Source of the DNA: Powellomyces hirtus
Taxonomy: Eukaryota > Chytridiomycota > Chytridiomycetes > Spizellomycetales > Powellomycetaceae
NCBI GenBank assembly: GCA_025526995.1
Contig: JAHLKG010000022.1
Location: forward strand, 62,001-126,000
Direction of reading: 5' to 3'
DNA: 64,000 nucleotides
In this document: positions 31,744-42,530 of the stretch, in pieces
How the letters are laid out: each line of letters opens with the position of its first letter
How positions within the stretch are numbered: the stretch's first letter is position 1
Program-made: the position numbers and the translations under genes
The notes under the pieces: model-generated
Seen by the model: only the letters and a program-made list of their open reading frames with translations
Told to the model about the DNA's origin: nothing
Databases searched by the model: none

Positions 31744-33102
31744 ATGACAACAACCAACCCCTCCTCCCCGCTCCCCACAGGCTTCCCCTCCTCGCAAACC
31801 GCACCCCGCCGGCCCTCTCTCCGGGCCCTCAGTCGCAGCAGCGACACGATCAACACTCTCGGCGCCGCCACCAGCTCAAGTCGGACGAATAGCGGCACCC
31901 TCTACCACCCCACGACCAACCCGAGCCTCTTTCTCGGGATCCGCAGCGGGAGCTACGCGGGCAGCAGCAGCAGCAACAACAGTCTCCACCGTGCGGCGGG
32001 TGCTGCGGGATCGTATTATAGCGCGCAGTCGACGCCGAGCGCGAGCCGGTTGGGATCCCCGAGAGGAAGTATTGTGGAGAGAATGACGGCCAAGAGTGGG
32101 GAGAGTCGCGACGGGGCCGTGTCGACGGCGGTTGCAGCTGCGTCGCCTGTGGTTCATGCCGACCTTGTGCGTCGGTTGAATGGCAAGACCACGCTACAAA
32201 AGGATGCTTCCCTGGCATCGCCGACCCCGTCCACAACATCAACAGCAACACCATCACCACCAACCACCTCCTTCAAACAACCGTCCCTCACTCGCACACC
32301 CACCCCATTCGCCCGCCTCGCCCCAACCCTCCTCACCAAGATCCTCATCCTGCGCCGCGTCCTCCTCCTCACGGACGGCCGCGACAAGATCATGAAATGT
32401 CTCCAGTACGTGCTCAAATCCGCCATGTGGGCGCAGCTCATCACCAGCGCCACCCATCCGCGGCTGCACGCCCACGCCGCCTCCACCGTCTCCCACTTTT
32501 CGACTGCCCGCAAAATTATGCGTCTCCTCTACTGGCTCAACTCGCTCAACGACCTCGTCGACCTCGTCAACAACCCCGCCTCCCAACCCCCGAAAGCCGC
32601 CGCGGCATCGCCCACCGACGTCCTCCGCTACCGCCTCGCGCTCGTCAACGCGGGTGTCGGCATCGTCAATGGGTGGGCCGACGATCTCGTCGTTGCGGGC
32701 AAGTTGGGCATCATTGACAAACCCCTGTACAACCGCGCAACCGTCGTCGCCGACCAACTTTGGCTCGTCTCCATCTTTATCGACCTCCACGAAAACATCC
32801 AAGCCGGTTTTGCCCTACGACGCAAACTCGCAGCCGCCTGCAACGCCGCATCGACCCCCTCTGACACGGCTGCTGACACTGCGGCAGCGGCGGCGGCGGC
32901 GGCCAAAACCCACCGCGACCTCACCGCCCGCCACCGCACCCACACCCTCTCGCTCATCAAACTCCTCGCAGACCTTACATTCTGCTCCATCGACGTCTTC
33001 CGCCTCGCGGAGCGCCGCGGGATCAGCGACGGGTGGCAGGCCATCTCCGGACTCGCCTCCGCCCTTCTCGGCACGTATAAAGTCTGGGTGAAGCATCGTT
33101 AG
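31744..33102 (+). CDS. Peroxisome proliferation protein Pex11-like
   Basis: Intronless, 452 aa. The C-terminal half is a PEX11 domain: GRDKIMKCLQYVLKSAMWAQ near its start, STARKIMRLLYWLNSLNDLV, NRATVVADQLWLVSIFIDLH and a final segment (SLIKLLADLTFCSIDVFRLA, GLASALLGTYKVW). Pex11 proteins remodel and elongate the peroxisomal membrane through amphipathic helices. Unusually, the domain is preceded by about 200 residues of Ser/Thr/Pro/Ala-rich, probably disordered sequence (SSSSNNSLHRAAGAAGSY, SPTPSTTSTATPSPP), almost doubling the usual 230-280 aa length. There is a poly-Ala run (GCGGCGG repeats near 32885-32905). The ATG chosen is the first in the frame after an upstream stretch with no ATG. Confidence 0.9.
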   Translation: MTTTNPSSPLPTGFPSSQTAPRRPSLRALSRSSDTINTLGAATSSSRTNSGTLYHPTTNPSLFLGIRSGSYAGSSSSNNSLHRAAGAAGSYYSAQSTPSASRLGSPRGSIVERMTAKSGESRDGAVSTAVAAASPVVHADLVRRLNGKTTLQKDASLASPTPSTTSTATPSPPTTSFKQPSLTRTPTPFARLAPTLLTKILILRRVLLLTDGRDKIMKCLQYVLKSAMWAQLITSATHPRLHAHAASTVSHFSTARKIMRLLYWLNSLNDLVDLVNNPASQPPKAAAASPTDVLRYRLALVNAGVGIVNGWADDLVVAGKLGIIDKPLYNRATVVADQLWLVSIFIDLHENIQAGFALRRKLAAACNAASTPSDTAADTAAAAAAAAKTHRDLTARHRTHTLSLIKLLADLTFCSIDVFRLAERRGISDGWQAISGLASALLGTYKVWVKHR

Positions 33103-33877
33103 CTTAGAACACACATCCCCCCCCCCCCCCCGCGCTTCTCGTATAGTTCATATTACCCGCATTTAGAGTATAGTATATCACATTCCCATCTTTCTTTATT
33201 TTCATTTCATCTCCATATCTGCGTTTCTATACCCACACGCGTGAAACAACCGAGCGCGCGGGTGTGCACACTCGCCCCAGGGTGAAAAACAGCGGGCCGC
33301 GTGATTTTGCGACTCTTACCCTAACGCCGCAGCGAGATACAGTCATTGGGCGCGCGCGCGCTCTGCACTGGGTAAGGGGAAGGGAATACCGAGGCGTCTG
33401 CTGGATTGGGAATGTGCGTTGGTTGCACCTGTCCGCACCGCATTTTTTTTTTTTTTTTGCATTTCATTCATTCAGGGCTGATTGGAGGTATGTATGTAAT
33501 GTATGTAGTTATGATTCCTCGACACCGTGTCAGCAAAAGCCACAAGTTTACCAAACCCCAACCTCCCGTACGAATATTTTATGTACAAGCAGCACAACGT
33601 TTCGCCGCGCGCCGCTGGGAATATCGATAGAGGCAAAAAACGGCTGTCGTATGTATGTGCCTGAAAAATAAAAAACAACCCAGTCGGCATTCAAGAGTTA
33701 TCCGTGGAATCACGTGTGTAAAAATAGTATCCCACTTTCCCGCACAAAAAAAAAAGAAAAAAAGACAATAATCCATGCATAAAAGGCAAAGGCACGGTTT
33801 GGCGAGAGAGAAGGCCCTCGCTCTCGCAATATACGGGATAGGGGGTTGGGTTGATGGGAGCTGCTTTCCGTGCTACC

Positions 33878-33911
<34 letters not shown>

Positions 33912-33955
33912 AACAAAATGTGGGATATGATAAGTGTAAACGATGTGTGCTATTC
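33103..33955. other. 3' intergenic region of convergent genes with A32 tract
   Basis: 850 bp between PEX11 and the Zn2Cys6 gene. It contains a C12 run (33118-33131), (CG)n near 33352-33360, T16-18 at about 33444-33460, and A32 at 33879-33910 just beyond the Zn2Cys6 stop. No gene recognised. Confidence 0.5.
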
Positions 33956-36900
33956 CTATTCCCTATTGGGGACACCGAGAGAGGCGGGGCAGCCTCCGTG
34001 TCCGGCGGGCAACGCGGCGTCCTGGATGAGTGCACCCATGGGCGCCGCGCAGACGCCAATGACCATTTCCCGGACCCATCGATCGTGGTTGAGACCGTGG
34101 ATGAGATGGTCCGTGTCGTCGGAATGCGCGCCGTCGTCGTCGTCGTCGCCGTCGTCGTTGGACCCAACCGCATCGTTCTTGTCTTTGACGTTGGGTGGAT
34201 CGTCACGATGGTCATCCAAGGCCTCCTCCAATGGCGCTGCCGATGTGGATGGATCTGAAGAGGTGCAAGTGCTCGTGTTGGTTGTTGTCGTTGTTGTTGT
34301 TGATGACGGCTTGCGACATGTACGCGTTGGACCCCGCGCCATGAGTTCCTGGTTGATGACAGTGACGATATCGCCCATGAGGCGGGACGGCGGACTTCGC
34401 TTTCCGAGCGCGCGGAGGAGTTTGACCAAGGTCTGGAACTTGTGCTGATGTTCCTCAAACTTGTCCTTCTGGTGTTCCGAGCGGGCCAGCGCCGACGCCA
34501 TGATTTGAATGAACGACGCTTCGAGCGTGCCCAAACCAGCCGCAAAGGAAATAAAGTCGGCGTGGACTTTTGTTCCCACTGGACAAATCAAAAGATCTGC
34601 AATGGCGGCAATGTCATCGGCAACAGCGGTGGCGTCCTCTATAGCTTGCGCTGCCGCCAGTGTCCGCGTCGGGCACGTTAGAGCGGCAATGATTCGAGGA
34701 CGGCGAAGCAGGCAGAGTGCACACTTGTACATCATGTAGGATGTGACAGCGTGATACGGCGCTTCGTCGTTCGAGTGCAGTGACGAGGTAAAGGTCTGGC
34801 TGGTTTCCACCATGTGGACCATGGGAGGAAGATTTCTGTACCACCTATGGATCTCCGACTCCAAAACTGTCACCGTGGGACAGAATGCTTCCAAGTCGAC
34901 CCCCGCTTTGAGAGCGTGCTGATTGTACTCTATCGCCTTTGTGGTAACAGGATGGTGAGTAAATAAAAGAAATTGTCACACTTGCAGCTCGTACGCCCCT
35001 TACCCGGCCATATAGATCCGTGAATTTCATGTTCTCAGCCGTGAATGCAGGATATGACACGCCCACCATGTGCGCTGGTAAGTTGCCATGTACATCAGCC
35101 GCCTCCCAAACGGCATCCGGACATGGGTATTTGACACGCGGAGGAATAACTGGGGGCAAGAACGCGGATTTGGCTTGTACTGCGCTCTTGATTCTGTAAC
35201 AAAATTCAGAGTAACGCGTAAGTGAGAGAAACTGCCTTCTGGATAATTGTGACAGCCTACTTACCGGTCCAAGTTGGTCAAGCACCACCAAACCCTCCGG
35301 CGCACCTCTGCTTCCGCCCACGTAAAGTTCCCCAGCTCGTCAGGATCAACGTCAAGTTTCAGAAAAAGAGCCATGCGGCATGCCATTCCGAGGTACATCC
35401 AACCCGCGCTCATCAAGCCCTGACCTATTGATGATTAATGTATTTAGCGAGGCGTGAATGGCGTGGACAATTCTGGGGCAACTAACCCATGGATGCGGCA
35501 CAGAGGAAAGCAAGTCCTTGTAGTCCGCTCATTGTTGGATTTTCGATATGCATGGGAACAAGTTTTCTTGCGCGTTGATAAAAAAAGGAGCCGGAATTCC
35601 GGACAGCCACATTGTCGGATGTCTTGCTGACAATAGCATACAATGCAAACAATAGCATGGGAGATTCGATTTCAATGTCTTGAATGAACGAGTCTCGGTG
35701 AAGAAAGTCAAACGGAGCATTCGCTGATCTGCGGCTGGGTTTTGCAGAGTTCAGACGGTGAGTCGTTTTCGGGAAAATAAACGCGCACCCCGTCATTCTT
35801 CTGTCTTACTTGAAGAACTGCTCGACCAAGTCATGTCGGACAAAGACATCGTTCAAATCCGGCAACACTGCATTACCGACCATTTGTTTCTTGGAGACAT
35901 GGGTTTCCAGGGCCTTGATTTGCAAGGTTTGTTGGAATGTTGAGATGAAATCGCAAAACCACGTCTTGTTGACAACGGCCGCGACGGTAGGGAGACTTGG
36001 TTCATTGGGACATGAAACGTGGGGATGATGTTGAGTTGGGTCGGTGTTGCTAGCGGTAAGGATGTGGGCTGCGACCGGAGGTTGTCTCGAGGTTGGCGGA
36101 TCGCTACTCTGATTAGAGGGTATAGATGTGGTGTAGACATCCTTGCCAACTGCATCGAAGAAGCCATCTGTAGGCCATGTGGTGTTGGCGGGTGCGGTAG
36201 GCTTGACATGTTGCTCTGGCGAAGGCGTGGAGTCGTCGGGAGAGCTCGGTGAACGGTCTGCCATGGCGGACGCCAGCATCGCCTCCAGTGCATTGACTCT
36301 GTCTTCCAAGGCCTTGACGTCCGCCGTGCCTCTGCGCTTCTTTTCCTTGCCTCCGTCCGCCGCGGCGGCAAAGCTTCTGGACCCCGAGCCAGTGACTGCG
36401 GCTTCCGCTGCGTTAGGATTATCAGCATAGTACAGGCATTGCGAAGCGCCTTGCGTGGATCGGACACACGTTGTGCAATGTGGTCTGATGCCGTCGCAGC
36501 GCAGTTTTTTTGACCGGCATGGTTCTGTGAGGAAGCCAGTGACAGACAGATTTAGGGGTCAAAAAATCGACCAGAGAGAGCCAAGCGGCCGCTCGTTCAT
36601 TTTTTCTTTTCTGGTAGTTTTTCACTCTCTTATTTTCTAACCACCCTGTTTTTCGCTTACCGCATGCTTTCCGTCTGGTGTTTGATTTTGCACTGGCTCG
36701 AGTGGAAGGCTGCTGTTTGCGTCGCTTTGCCGGGCCAGAGGTTGAAGTTGCTTCATATGAACCATCATTGTCCATTGGATACGCTGCTGGTGGGGAGTGG
36801 GTATCCGCGGAAGTCCCAAACGCAGGCCCCGAAAGGGAATGCGTGGAGGAGGTTCTTCCAGAGTGGATACTGGAAGAAGGTGCCAGTGAGTCGAACTGGT

Positions 36901-37264
36901 ATTCATCGAATGCTTCGGGACTGTCAGTGGTGGTTGGAAAGGCGTTGCTGTAGGCGGTCCGGTCAAAGTGGGTTTGATAGAATGTTTGGGGTTGCTGTTG
37001 CTGTTGCTGATGCTGTGGCAGCTCTGGCTGTTGCTGAAAGGGTGGCGATTGTTGCAGTGGCAAGGGTAGCGGTTCTTCTTGCTGCAGTTGTTGGAGTAGT
37101 TGTGGTTGTGGTTGTGGTTGTGGTTGTGGTTGTGAGGGTACGGGGTCAAACAGCAGGTCCTGGAAGGAGTGGAGCTGGTTGTCGTCGACGCCCAGGAGGG
37201 CCGAGAGATCGAGGTTGAAACCGGGAAAGGCCCAGTCCTGGAGCGGCGGGGTTTCTTCAGCCAT
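33956..37264 (-). CDS. Zn2Cys6 fungal transcription factor with middle-homology region
   Basis: Six exons: 37264-36661, 36524-35810, 35734-35487, 35424-35265, 35193-35004, 34936-33956 (965 aa). A Gln/Pro-rich N-terminus (residues 40-100, from CAA/CAG-type repeats) precedes the binuclear cluster. An intron falls inside the cluster, joining RRKAC to EPCRSKKLRCDG; the Cys spacing is x2-x6-x6-x2-x9 (CEPCRSKKLRC ... CTTCVRSTQGASQC). A coiled-coil-like dimerisation segment follows (VKALEDRVNALEAMLASAMA). The fungal_trans domain is clear: LHRDSFIQDIEIESPMLLFA, YLGMACRMALFLKLDVDPDE and EAEVRRRVWWCLTNLDR. The C-terminus has an Asn/Asp-rich acidic stretch encoded by GTC/GTT repeats on the plus strand. 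It probably binds CGG-type sites; target genes are unknown. Confidence 0.95.
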
Positions 37265-38262
37265 TTTGCAAGCCAGGCAGCCAGCCGTGTACTATCGATA
37301 TACGGGGAAAAGGAAGCGGGGGGGAGGAGCTTTTAACGCTGACTTGACGAATATCACTGACAGAGTACGCGTGGCGTTCCGATGAAGACTGACTGACTGA
37401 CTGATGGATGGAATGGATGGGAGGGCACTGGCTGACAAATCTACTTACTACCGTACTCTTGATACATCACACGTACGTACGTTTGGAAGTGTCAGTCTAT
37501 CATGCAATCAGCCAGCCCCCCTTTGCGAAGGCTAAGACTATGAGTATGAGTGACTGATGCGATGGACTGTATCGATAGACTGAACTAAGAAGAGAGGACT
37601 GACTGGCTATATCTAGCAAGCACCCACCCACCCACCGCCGCCCTCTCTATGAGACATGGAGAGGAGAGTCACTCACGCATAGTCAATCGCTCACTCAGTC
37701 AGTCACTCAGTCAGTCACTGAGTTGATGGATGCTGGATTTGGGAGTGCCCCCCTCTCTCCCACACGACCTATATACAGCATATCCACAGTCAGTCAGTCA
37801 CTCGTTCACAAAGAGAGAAAGGGGATGCGATGATGCCGCCATCACTCACTCACTCACTCCCTCATCCATTCCATCGCTCAGTCGATCGCTCGTGTCACCT
37901 TCCCTCAGTCATTCACTCATTCCATCCTTCATCTGGTGCGTGATACTGCATTCAGCACGGCCCTGCATCTAGGCCCCCATACTAGATGTGGTATCTCGTT
38001 GAACGGAAACGAACGCGCGCGTGTCTGTCTTCCTTTTCCCTCAATCAATCAATCGGCCTTCCCTTCCCGTTCAACTTTCGACCATCTTTTCCCCGTCCCC
38101 CACAACTAGCCGACGCTGCTGCTGCTGCTGCTTGTGTCGTCTTGTGTCGTCTTGTGTCGTCTGTCTCCTGGAAAGAGAAACTACGCTTCCTGCCGTTGTC
38201 CTCATCGCCCCCCCGTATTTATCAATAGCTGTCGGCCTCCTGTCGGCCTCCGCCCCGTGAAA
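37265..38262. promoter_or_regulatory. Divergent promoter region rich in TGAC/CACT simple repeats
   Basis: About 1 kb between the Zn2Cys6 factor and the membrane-protein gene. It contains TGAC runs (37388-37401), ACGT repetition (37470-37482), several CAGTCAGTCACT blocks (37693-37720, 37787-37803), CACTCACTC blocks (37847-37862) and (CTG)n at 38114-38131. Short frames here are products of the repeats. Confidence 0.6.
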
Positions 38263-40071
38263 ATGTCTTCCTACTCCTACTCTCCCTACTACGCGCAACC
38301 CTATCCCCCACCCTCCTCCTCCGCCTCCGCCTCCGCCTCGGGCAGGTACTCTCCCTACTCTTCCCTCTACAACCCAACCCCCGCAGGACCACCACCACCC
38401 CCACCATCATCATCATCTTCATCATCTACGCACCCTCCTCAGCGCTCCCCATCCGCTTCCTCCTTTGGCTCCCAACATCATGACCGGCCCTCGTCCGCTG
38501 CTTCCGTGTCTTCCTCCTCCTCGGCCAACAACAATCCATACCTGCGCGTCCTCCCCCCTTCCCAGCCCGTGCCCGTGCCCATACCCATCAGCGCTGCCGG
38601 ACGCTCCACCTCCTTATCGCCCCCAATGTACTCGGGGCGCCCACAAACTTGGTGGTCAGATGGTCGAGACCGTGGAGATCGTCGCGCCAGCGGAAGTCTG
38701 CCGGATGTGCTCCACGGTGGTCGTCTTGCCCACAAAAAACCCCTGACCGACTTTGACTCTTCCGCCACGTTGCTCGACCAAGACTTTAAACATTCCATCC
38801 ACGACACGATCATCCGCGACGACGCCCACGACGCAAAGTCTCACAAACGCCACCCAACTCAAGAATTCAGGCAAGAACCCGAGGAGGACAAAGAGGTCGA
38901 TAGAGCGTTCGACTACGAAACCCGTCACCACTCACGCCACTCATCCGCACCGAGTCAATACGTCGATGATGACCCAATGCACTCGCGCTCCACAACGCCG
39001 ACCCAACGCACTTTTATGCAACGCGCCCCGAGCGGACCACAGGCACCGCTTTCACCGCCACAGTCACCCACGGGAACATTATCGAACATGGCAGGAACGA
39101 TACCCACAGATCCATCCATTACCACCACCACCAACAACAACAACAACGACAACAGCGGAATCCACCTCGTTAGCTTTTCTGCCGCCACGTTCATTCTCAT
39201 CAACATCCTCCCCATCTTCTCCTCCTGGTCCCGCGGCCTACGTGCGCATCTAGGCGTCTACCCCGGCCTCGTTCTCACCATCGCAGCTTCCGTCGCCGGC
39301 GGCGCGCTGCTCCGCTCCCAGAGATTCAACATTGCCCGCATTTACGCCAACATGCGCGCTCACCCGGCCTCCCGCGAACTGTTTGCGTTACTCGCTACCC
39401 TGGGATTCGGATACCTCTGCGCCGGCCTTGCGCCCCTCATGTTTCGCGCCTTGCACACCTTTGCGGACCGCATACCCGTTGTCGGCGCGTTGGCCGTCTA
39501 CCTCGCCCTCGTCTCTTGGACCCTTGTCCTCGGTCTCACAGCAGTATGCACACTGGGGTTCCTCTCGTGGGACGTTACAAAAGTCGTCCATGTCGCGGTC
39601 GTTAAAGTGACGCGCTACATTATCAACCCGGACGGCGATGTTGGTGAAAGCAGACCACCCTCGCCAACGTCTCTGCGACCCGTACCGCATTTCCATGTTG
39701 TCAATGGGGCTGATTTTGACCGGGACGCGGACCCGGAGGACGATGACCAGGCCTTTGAAGCTGCGTTGGCGGCTGCTGCTGTTGCGGCGGCGGCGGCGAC
39801 AACAACGACCACTATCACAACAACGACAACCACGACGGCGGCGGCGGCGGCAATGGTAAATACAAAAGATGGCCGTATGATGATGGCCGCACACGAAACC
39901 ACTGCGTCCAGCATGTTTTCCGTTGCAAAGGGGAAAATGCCATTGTACCGCGACCACAACCACCACTACAACCACCATCACCCGACGACCTTGGGCGGCG
40001 TCCCGTTGCCGGCCGAGTCGCTGGACGACTACCAACGGCACGCGCCATCGAATTTCCGTATCACCAGTTAG
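38263..40071 (+). CDS. Multi-pass membrane protein, family not recognised
   Basis: Intronless, 602 aa. The first 300 residues are low-complexity (Ser/Pro/Tyr-rich, then polar and His/Arg-rich). The middle 150 residues contain about five hydrophobic segments: FSAATFILINILPIFSSW, GVYPGLVLTIAASVAGGALL, LFALLATLGFGYLCAGLAPL, GALAVYLALVSWTLVLGLTA and the adjoining TLGFLSW. The C-terminus is again low-complexity, with poly-Ala and poly-Thr runs from GCG and ACA/ACC repeats (39770-39855). The central part shows no motif I can attach to a transporter, channel or enzyme family. The ATG at 38263 follows AAA and begins the sequence that looks translated (MSSYSYSPYYAQ). Tail-to-tail with the bestrophin-like gene, 200 bp apart. 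Confidence 0.7.
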   Translation: MSSYSYSPYYAQPYPPPSSSASASASGRYSPYSSLYNPTPAGPPPPPPSSSSSSSTHPPQRSPSASSFGSQHHDRPSSAASVSSSSSANNNPYLRVLPPSQPVPVPIPISAAGRSTSLSPPMYSGRPQTWWSDGRDRGDRRASGSLPDVLHGGRLAHKKPLTDFDSSATLLDQDFKHSIHDTIIRDDAHDAKSHKRHPTQEFRQEPEEDKEVDRAFDYETRHHSRHSSAPSQYVDDDPMHSRSTTPTQRTFMQRAPSGPQAPLSPPQSPTGTLSNMAGTIPTDPSITTTTNNNNNDNSGIHLVSFSAATFILINILPIFSSWSRGLRAHLGVYPGLVLTIAASVAGGALLRSQRFNIARIYANMRAHPASRELFALLATLGFGYLCAGLAPLMFRALHTFADRIPVVGALAVYLALVSWTLVLGLTAVCTLGFLSWDVTKVVHVAVVKVTRYIINPDGDVGESRPPSPTSLRPVPHFHVVNGADFDRDADPEDDDQAFEAALAAAAVAAAAATTTTTITTTTTTTAAAAAMVNTKDGRMMMAAHETTASSMFSVAKGKMPLYRDHNHHYNHHHPTTLGGVPLPAESLDDYQRHAPSNFRITS

Positions 40072-40271
40072 CAGGAACGATTCTCTCCATTCGCGACAAT
40101 CCACTCCTTGCGTCTGGGCGCGCATCACGCAGACACAGAGAAACCGAGCATCGCCACGTCCCCAAAATCGCAATTCCCACGTTGTGTATGAAAAACAAAA
40201 ACCCCCCCACCCACCCCGGCCGCTTTGTATATATACATGTAACAGAACAACCACCCCTCGTCCCTGCACTG

Positions 40272-42530
40272 CTAAATATCTTTCTTGGTCTCTGGCCCCC
40301 CATCATGGTGCTCCGTGTTGGGTCGGCGCTCGCGGTCCTCCGCGTTCTCGTTATCGTTATCGTTATCGTTATCATTATCGTTGTCGTTGTCGGAGGAGGA
40401 CGAGGAGGAGGATGAATCATTGTCCAGATCTAGTCCTTCTTCCATTATGTACCTACATAAAATTGATCAATCAGTACTCGACTCTCTGCTGTACCAAAAA
40501 AAAATGTGCGGGACTCTTGGGTCAGTCAGTCAGTGATTGCCTGACTTACTCTATATCTCCTGTTGCGGCGGGTTTGGGGCCAATGTCGGGGGACGAGATG
40601 AGAGGAGAAGCATGGGTTGGTTTAGTTAGTTCGTTAGTTAGGCAGGAAGAAGAAAGCACAGAATCGGTCCACGGCAGTTTTGTTGGCTGTGACCCGACAT
40701 GTTTTCCGTACCCCGCAGTTTCAGTAAAAAGTAGTCTATCGGAAGATCATTCTACACCACGGGCCACAAAGGGGGGAAAAAGAAGGGGGGTATGTGTTTC
40801 AACGACAACCCAACCTACACGCAAACCCAAACCACACAACATAACGCATATACACACACACACACTATCTCTCTGTCTGCAGCAGCTGCGTACCTACCTC
40901 ATCGGTCCCAAACGGCTCCTCAATCTCACCCGCAATAGCATCGACGCCGAAATACGCGAGCGATGTGACGAGGATGACGGGGACGACCAGCCACCCCATT
41001 TGCCGCACGAGCTGGAACGGCAGCGCGAGAAAGTAGGCGAGGAGGATCTGAGAGAACAAACGCGGGGAGGGTGTGAGTGCGGTGTTTTTTTGCTCGGGGG
41101 GAACGGCACGCTCTTACGCAACTTGTTTCATGTGCACGTCGTACGAGTTTGGCATGGGCACGTAGAGGATCTGTTGGAGCAGAGAGAAAAAGCGGTGGGT
41201 TGGGGGGGGGGGGGGGAAATTTGAAAATGCGTTTTTTCGCACAGAAAAAAAAGGTCCCTCTGGAACCGTCTCCCCCCCCCCCCCCACACACACACACACG
41301 CAACAACACGCACCTGCTCAAACTTGGACACGGCATCAATCATGGCTCCAATCGCGGCGGAGATGCTGGGTGTATCCTCGGGATCCAAGCATGCGCTTTT
41401 GCGTTGCCGCCGGATATACGCGCTGATGCGGTGGATGATGTCCAGCGGGGCGTTGATGACGAGGCCGCCGTCCAGGTCCGACATGTCGGGGGTCGTGGTG
41501 GTCGTGGGTTTGCGTGGTGGTGCTGTGGGGCTGGAGGGCGTGCTCGCGGTGGTAATAGGGTTGTGGGTGCCGAGTTTGAGATGGGAGGGTTGGAACGCAA
41601 AGGGGGAGAGCGAGGCGAGCGCGGTGGCGGCAGAGGAGGAGAGGGCAGAGGACCCGCTTTTCCCGAATTTGGAGCGGTAGCGGAGCAGAATCAACGGCGG
41701 GATTTTCTTGGGATGGGGGGGAAGAGGGAGAGCGGGGTGCCGCGAGTGGCGATGCGCAGGCTGCTTCTCATGGTTCGCGCTCGTCGCTAGCCCCGTCTTC
41801 TTGTCCTCCGCCAACGGCGATGTTTCATCCAACCCACACCCGGCGGCGGCGACCGCGGCCAACGCATTGACCTCGACGAGACTGGAGCGGTAGCTCTGGC
41901 CCTCGTACCCAACGGGCAACAAGCGCCGCAGTTCGCGCTGCTCCAACGCATTTTCGCCTCTGAGTGCATATTTGGTCGCGATAGCGACCGCGAGCAGCAT
42001 TTTCATAATCTGCTGTTTTTCCGCCTGCGCGAGGGCGTCCGGCGCCGCAATCCCGTTCCAGATCAGCCGGCTCAGGTTCCGGATCTGCGTCGTCAGCGAC
42101 GTCCACAGCTGCGCCCCTTGCCAGTACCGCTCAAACCCGCGGTTGCTCCGGAACGCAATCAGCATCGCGAGCGAGCCGCCGAGAATCGCAATCAACCTGC
42201 AAACCCCCCCATTCCACGCCAAAAAACACATAAATAAAAACACATCACATCACATCCCAACCCGCATGGTCTCTCCTCTTACTTATCATCCATCGCCACC
42301 CACCCGCCGCAATACGTATGCAGCACCACGACCCCGCTCGCCCACAGGGCCAGCGCGGCCATGACGGGCATCACTTTTGGGACGACCGTGTTGCGGTACC
42401 GTACCGCGTCGAGGAGGGCATGCGCGTAGCTGAATGTCGCGTTGCGCAGGTATGGGTTGTTGCGCGCAAACCGAGGGCTGCGGCTGCTGCTGCTGCTGCC
42501 CCGCGAGCGCGTGTCCGAGGTGGACGACAT
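40272..42530 (-). CDS. Bestrophin/UPF0187-like anion channel
   Basis: Six exons: 42530-42283, 42196-41314, 41170-41123, 41047-40894, 40559-40550, 40452-40272 (507 aa). The family signatures are ILGGSLAMLIAFRSNRGFER-YW followed by QGAQLW, SYDVHMKQILLAYFLALPFQ, and VTSLAYFGVDAIAGEIEEPF followed by GTDE. Bestrophins are pentameric, often Ca2+-gated Cl-/bicarbonate channels; fungal members resemble bacterial YneE. A non-conserved 110-residue insert (Pro/Thr/Ser-rich) lies in exon 2. The C-terminus has an Asp/Asn repeat from (ATCGTT)n. Exon 5 is a 10-nt microexon, chosen because it alone keeps the frame between the conserved FGTDE and the acidic tail; its donor (GTAAGT) is strong but this part remains tentative. 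The second intron contains opposed G15 and C14 runs. Confidence 0.85.
41202..41285. repeat. Opposed G15 and C14 homopolymer runs in one intron
   Basis: G15 at 41202-41216 and C14 at 41272-41285, followed by (CA)n at 41285-41299, all inside the second bestrophin intron. The runs are complementary and 55 bp apart, so the pre-mRNA could form a strong hairpin; the G run might also favour quadruplex structure. Confidence 0.85.

Noticed and set aside
35222..37218. Plus-strand frames opposite the Zn2Cys6 gene (up to 184 codons, Val-rich)
   Set aside because: Products of the CAA/GTT-type repeats read in antisense; the factor on the minus strand explains the region.
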